A stretch of DNA of 8,155 bases from assembly GCA_028874675.1 (NCBI GenBank), contig JAPPJA010000568.1:1-8155 (forward strand), written 5' to 3'. Source of the DNA: Chloroflexota bacterium. Lineage in GTDB: Bacteria; Chloroflexota; Dehalococcoidia; Lucifugimonadales; UBA3495. A program made the position numbers and the translations under genes. Of the stretch, positions 5,998 through 8,155 are shown piece by piece (position 1 is the first letter of the stretch; each line of letters begins with the position of its first letter). The notes below the pieces were generated by a model. The model searched no databases. It saw only the letters and a program-made list of their open reading frames with translations, and had not been told where the DNA came from.

Positions 5998-6093
5998 CAG
6001 GTCCTCCGGTCAATTCTGGACTGCCTGGGGGCCCCGGGGTCTCACACTTCCGGTTAACGTTGCCCAAAGCAACCCTCGGGTCCCGGCCAGCAA

Positions 6094-6102
6094 AGTATAG
6101 CA
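6094..6102 (-). promoter_or_regulatory. Extended -10 promoter for the aldolase
   Basis: On the minus strand the sequence reads TGCTATACT: a TG one base before a five-of-six -10 box TATACT (6099-6094). No -35 box is seen at the proper distance, which is tolerated with an extended -10. Transcription would start near 6086 and leave a leader of about 90 bases before the ATG at 5997. It mirrors the plus-strand promoter at 6126-6134. Confidence 0.55.
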
Positions 6103-6125
6103 CCGGGTGCCGGACCCGCGGACCT

Positions 6126-6134
6126 TGCTATAAT
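6126..6134 (+). promoter_or_regulatory. Extended -10 promoter for RNase D
   Basis: TTGCTATAAT at 6125-6134 contains a perfect -10 hexamer TATAAT (6129-6134) preceded by TG at the extended -10 position. The -35 position (about 6106-6111, GGTGCC) does not match consensus. Transcription would begin near 6141, leaving about 47 bases before the TTG start at 6188. Confidence 0.65.
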
Positions 6135-6187
6135 CCAACCGACAATCCAATCGGCGACGGGAATCTGCGCATCGACGGGGGCTCTGC

Positions 6188-7324
6188 TTGAACAATCCCC
6201 AGTTCATATCCACCCAGGCCCAGTGGGACAAAACGGCCGCATCGCTATCCGCTGAACCGGAACTGGCCATCGACACCGAGGCCAACAGCATGCACGCCTA
6301 CCGGGGAAGAATCTGCCTGATCCAGATTGCGACGGAAAGGTCCGCGTACCTGCTCGACCCTCTGGCTGTGGATGACCTTTCAAAGTTGGGGCACATCCTG
6401 GCAAACCCCTCAATCTGCAAGGTCCTTCACGGTTCCGACTATGACCTGCGTTGCTTCCATCGGGAGTATGGCTTTGTTGTATCCGGGCTGTTCGACACGG
6501 AAATTGCCGCCAGGTTCCAGGGGATGGTTAGCCCCAACCTGGCGGCATTATTGCAGCAGTTCCTGAATGTTGACAAACCCAAGAGCAAGCGACTCCAGCG
6601 CTCCAATTGGGGGATTAGACCCCTAAGCGTTGAAGCCGTGCGCTACGCCGCCGCCGACGTTGAGTACCTCATTCCCCTGGCATCCAGGCTCCGACAACTG
6701 CTTGGCCAGGCGGGCAGGCTGGAGTGGGTTACTGAGGAGTTCGCCCGGCTGGAGTCTATCGGGCAGACAGCCTCCGCCCTTTCGGCGCCGGACTTCCTTC
6801 GAGTCAAAGGAAGCGACCGCCTGGACTCCGGCCAACTCGCAATCCTGAAGCGATTGTTCGAACTGCGCGAAGCGGAGGCCGAGAGAATTGACCTGCCGCC
6901 CTACCGGGTAATGGGCAATGATGGGCTGATCCAGCTATCCCGGGAGCCCTTCACTCCCCTGGAAGACATACCGGGGCTGGCGCCGGCCGCCATGCGTCGA
7001 TTGGGCCCCAGGATAAGGACCACGATTCAACAGGCCATGCGGGAACCGGGCGTGGAACGACCACCCCGTCCGAGACGCGAACCTCCCGCCAGGGAGACTC
7101 AGGCGCGGCTCCAGAAGCTCAAGCAATGGCGCTCTGACAAAGGGGCAGACCTGGGACTGGACCCGGCGCTGCTGTGGCCGGCAGCCAGTCTGGAGCGACT
7201 GGCCCTCGACCCCAGTACGTGGCGCTCCGAAGTCCAGGGGAAGGGAGACACAGGAGTCAGAAACTGGCAAATAAGGGAATTGGGACCGTACCTGGAGTCG
7301 GCGCTGATCTCCCTGTCTGGGTAG
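6188..7324 (+). CDS. rnd: Ribonuclease D
   Basis: A 378-residue 3'-5' exoribonuclease of the DEDDy class, close to the 375 residues of E. coli RNase D, which trims tRNA and other small RNA 3' ends in the cytoplasm. The exonuclease domain (about 5-170) has every catalytic residue: Asp29 and Glu31 in AIDTEANS, Asp86 in LHGSDYDLRCF, and Tyr153 and Asp157 in YAAADVEYL. The first HRDC domain covers about 213-284. A proline/arginine-rich linker (287-303) leads to a second HRDC-like region, about 304-376. The start is TTG at 6188. The ribosome-binding site is weak, only a GGGGG run about seven bases upstream, which suggests modest translation. A strong extended -10 promoter lies at 6126-6134, and a GC hairpin follows the stop. 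The gene shares its upstream region with the divergent HpaI-type aldolase, with no obvious functional link. Confidence 0.95.
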   Translation: MNNPQFISTQAQWDKTAASLSAEPELAIDTEANSMHAYRGRICLIQIATERSAYLLDPLAVDDLSKLGHILANPSICKVLHGSDYDLRCFHREYGFVVSGLFDTEIAARFQGMVSPNLAALLQQFLNVDKPKSKRLQRSNWGIRPLSVEAVRYAAADVEYLIPLASRLRQLLGQAGRLEWVTEEFARLESIGQTASALSAPDFLRVKGSDRLDSGQLAILKRLFELREAEAERIDLPPYRVMGNDGLIQLSREPFTPLEDIPGLAPAAMRRLGPRIRTTIQQAMREPGVERPPRPRREPPARETQARLQKLKQWRSDKGADLGLDPALLWPAASLERLALDPSTWRSEVQGKGDTGVRNWQIRELGPYLESALISLSG

Positions 7325-7346
7325 CCCCCGAAGGACCAAAGGCGAA

Positions 7347-7369
7347 GGGCCCGGAACGATGCCGGGCCC
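7347..7369. terminator. GC-rich hairpin between convergent genes
   Basis: GGGCCCGG (7347-7354) and CCGGGCCC (7362-7369) form a perfect eight-base-pair stem with a seven-base loop. It lies between the stops of RNase D (7324) and the convergent M20 peptidase (7400). On the plus strand it is followed by CATTAAATC. On the minus strand it is followed by TTCGCCTTT. Neither is a full T-run, so it is a likely but not canonical bidirectional terminator. Confidence 0.55.
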
Positions 7370-7399
7370 CATTAAATCGCTCTGACTGTCCAAAAAGCC

Positions 7400-8155
7400 T
7401 TACTTCCGGTTTCCCTCAAGCATCAGGCGGCGGCAGAAGGCTGCCGTATCTACCAGGTCAGGTATTACCACGAACTCATCAACGGTGTGCATTTCGTTGG
7501 TGGCCATTCCCACGACCACGCTCTGGATCCCTCTCCGACGCATTACGTTGCCGTCGGTCCCGCCGCCCGAGGGGCGAATGTCCGGTACCAGGCTCATCGC
7601 CTCCATGATTCTCCGGGTCATCCGCACCACATCCTCCTCCGGGTCCAGGTTGTACATCTGGAACAGTACTTCAAACTCCTCCTCAATTGTGGCGTCCCGG
7701 TACTTCTCTCGCGCCTGCTGCAGGGTCTGCTGCACCTGCATCCGCAGCAGGTCAAAGCTTTCGGTATTGCGACTCCGGAACTCGCCTCCGAAAACGGCCT
7801 CAACGGGAACCGCGTTGCGAACGGTGCCGCCGGAAATCAGGCCCACATTGAAAGTCGTTTCCTCGTCCAGCCGTCCTTGAGGCAGTTCCTGGATGAGTTC
7901 CGAAGCAATTCGTATGGCGGACAAGCCCTTCTCCGGTTCGACGCCGGCGTGAGCGCCGCGGCCCTTAACCGTCACGTCGAAGCTCATGTAGCTTGGGCTG
8001 GAACCGGTGATGGTATTGACCGGACCGTTGCCGTCGAAGACGACTGCCTCCAGGGCGCGGATCATCGAGTAATCCAGGTTCGTGGCGCCGACCAGCCCAA
8101 TTTCCTCGCCTCGGGTAAATACTACCTGCACCGGACGGTGGGGCAGACCCTCTTC
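7400..8155 (-). CDS. M20-family metallopeptidase, peptidase T-like (partial, N-terminus off the right end)
   Basis: 251 C-terminal residues of a zinc aminopeptidase of family M20, closest in pattern to the peptidase T/PepT-like subgroup that removes N-terminal residues from small peptides in the cytoplasm. Numbered from the first codon in the window, the catalytic and metal-binding Glu pair is at 17-18 in VFTRGEEIGLVGA. An Asp in VVFDGNG is at 40. The dimerisation domain begins with VKGRGAHAG (His68), GGGTDGN is at 197-203, and the final metal-binding His223 is in NEMHTVDEF. The frame is open to the end of the window, so the missing part is the first half of the catalytic domain with its HxD motif, and no start codon can be chosen. 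It converges with RNase D across a shared hairpin. An M20 carboxypeptidase or deacetylase specificity (ArgE/DapE type) cannot be excluded, but the GEEIGLVGA and GAHAGVEPEKG signatures favour the peptidase T-like subgroup. Confidence 0.92.
   Translation of the reverse strand, partial: EEGLPHRPVQVVFTRGEEIGLVGATNLDYSMIRALEAVVFDGNGPVNTITGSSPSYMSFDVTVKGRGAHAGVEPEKGLSAIRIASELIQELPQGRLDEETTFNVGLISGGTVRNAVPVEAVFGGEFRSRNTESFDLLRMQVQQTLQQAREKYRDATIEEEFEVLFQMYNLDPEEDVVRMTRRIMEAMSLVPDIRPSGGGTDGNVMRRRGIQSVVVGMATNEMHTVDEFVVIPDLVDTAAFCRRLMLEGNRK

Noticed and set aside
6027..6039. GGGGCCCCGGGG palindromic G/C run upstream of the aldolase
   Set aside because: It is a low-complexity G/C run in a GC-rich leader. 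No second motif or spacing suggests a binding site.
1..8155. CRISPR arrays, tRNA or rRNA genes, insertion sequences, toxin-antitoxin pairs or defence genes
   Set aside because: No regularly spaced repeats, cloverleaf, transposase motif or defence domain was seen on either strand.

Overview
The window is 8,155 bases of GC-rich bacterial DNA carrying eight protein-coding genes. Both ends cut through a gene. GTG and TTG starts are common: GTG at 2900 and 3677, TTG at 3219 and 6188. Most ribosome-binding sites are clear GGAGG-type. I see no rRNA, tRNA, CRISPR array, insertion sequence or phage gene. The mix of a thiolase-DUF35 pair, small VOC and alpha/beta-hydrolase enzymes, an HpaI-type aldolase, a benzoylformate-decarboxylase-like enzyme and an intergenic palindromic repeat resembles marine or groundwater Chloroflexota (Dehalococcoidia/SAR202 type). 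That placement is an inference from gene content only.

Layout. Positions 2900 to below 1 (minus strand) hold a run of three enzymes: an alpha/beta-hydrolase, a VOC-family metalloenzyme, and a thiamine-diphosphate enzyme of the benzoylformate decarboxylase type that runs off the left end. A decayed palindromic repeat lies between the last two. Positions 2901-3218 are a divergent regulatory region with one plausible promoter in each direction. Positions 3219-5203 (plus strand) hold a DUF35 zinc-ribbon/OB-fold protein, a thiolase whose start overlaps the DUF35 stop by four bases, and a small protein of unknown family preceded by an RNA hairpin. The minus-strand HpcH/HpaI aldolase (5215-5997) converges on the small gene with an 11-base gap. 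Positions 5998-6187 are a second divergent region with two mirror-image extended -10 promoters. Ribonuclease D (6188-7324) follows on the plus strand. It converges, across a strong GC hairpin, on a minus-strand M20 peptidase of the peptidase T type that runs off the right end.

How the genes may work together. Three enzymes here make or break carbon-carbon bonds: the ThDP decarboxylase, the thiolase-DUF35 pair and the HpaI-type aldolase. With the hydrolase and the VOC enzyme they look like part of a catabolic neighbourhood for oxo-acids and acyl-CoA compounds. The substrate cannot be read from the sequence and a single shared pathway is not proven. RNase D and the peptidase look like housekeeping genes. 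I found no convincing new defence or mobile system. The most open items are the small unknown protein, the altered active site of the ThDP enzyme, and the mirror-image promoters in front of the aldolase and RNase D.
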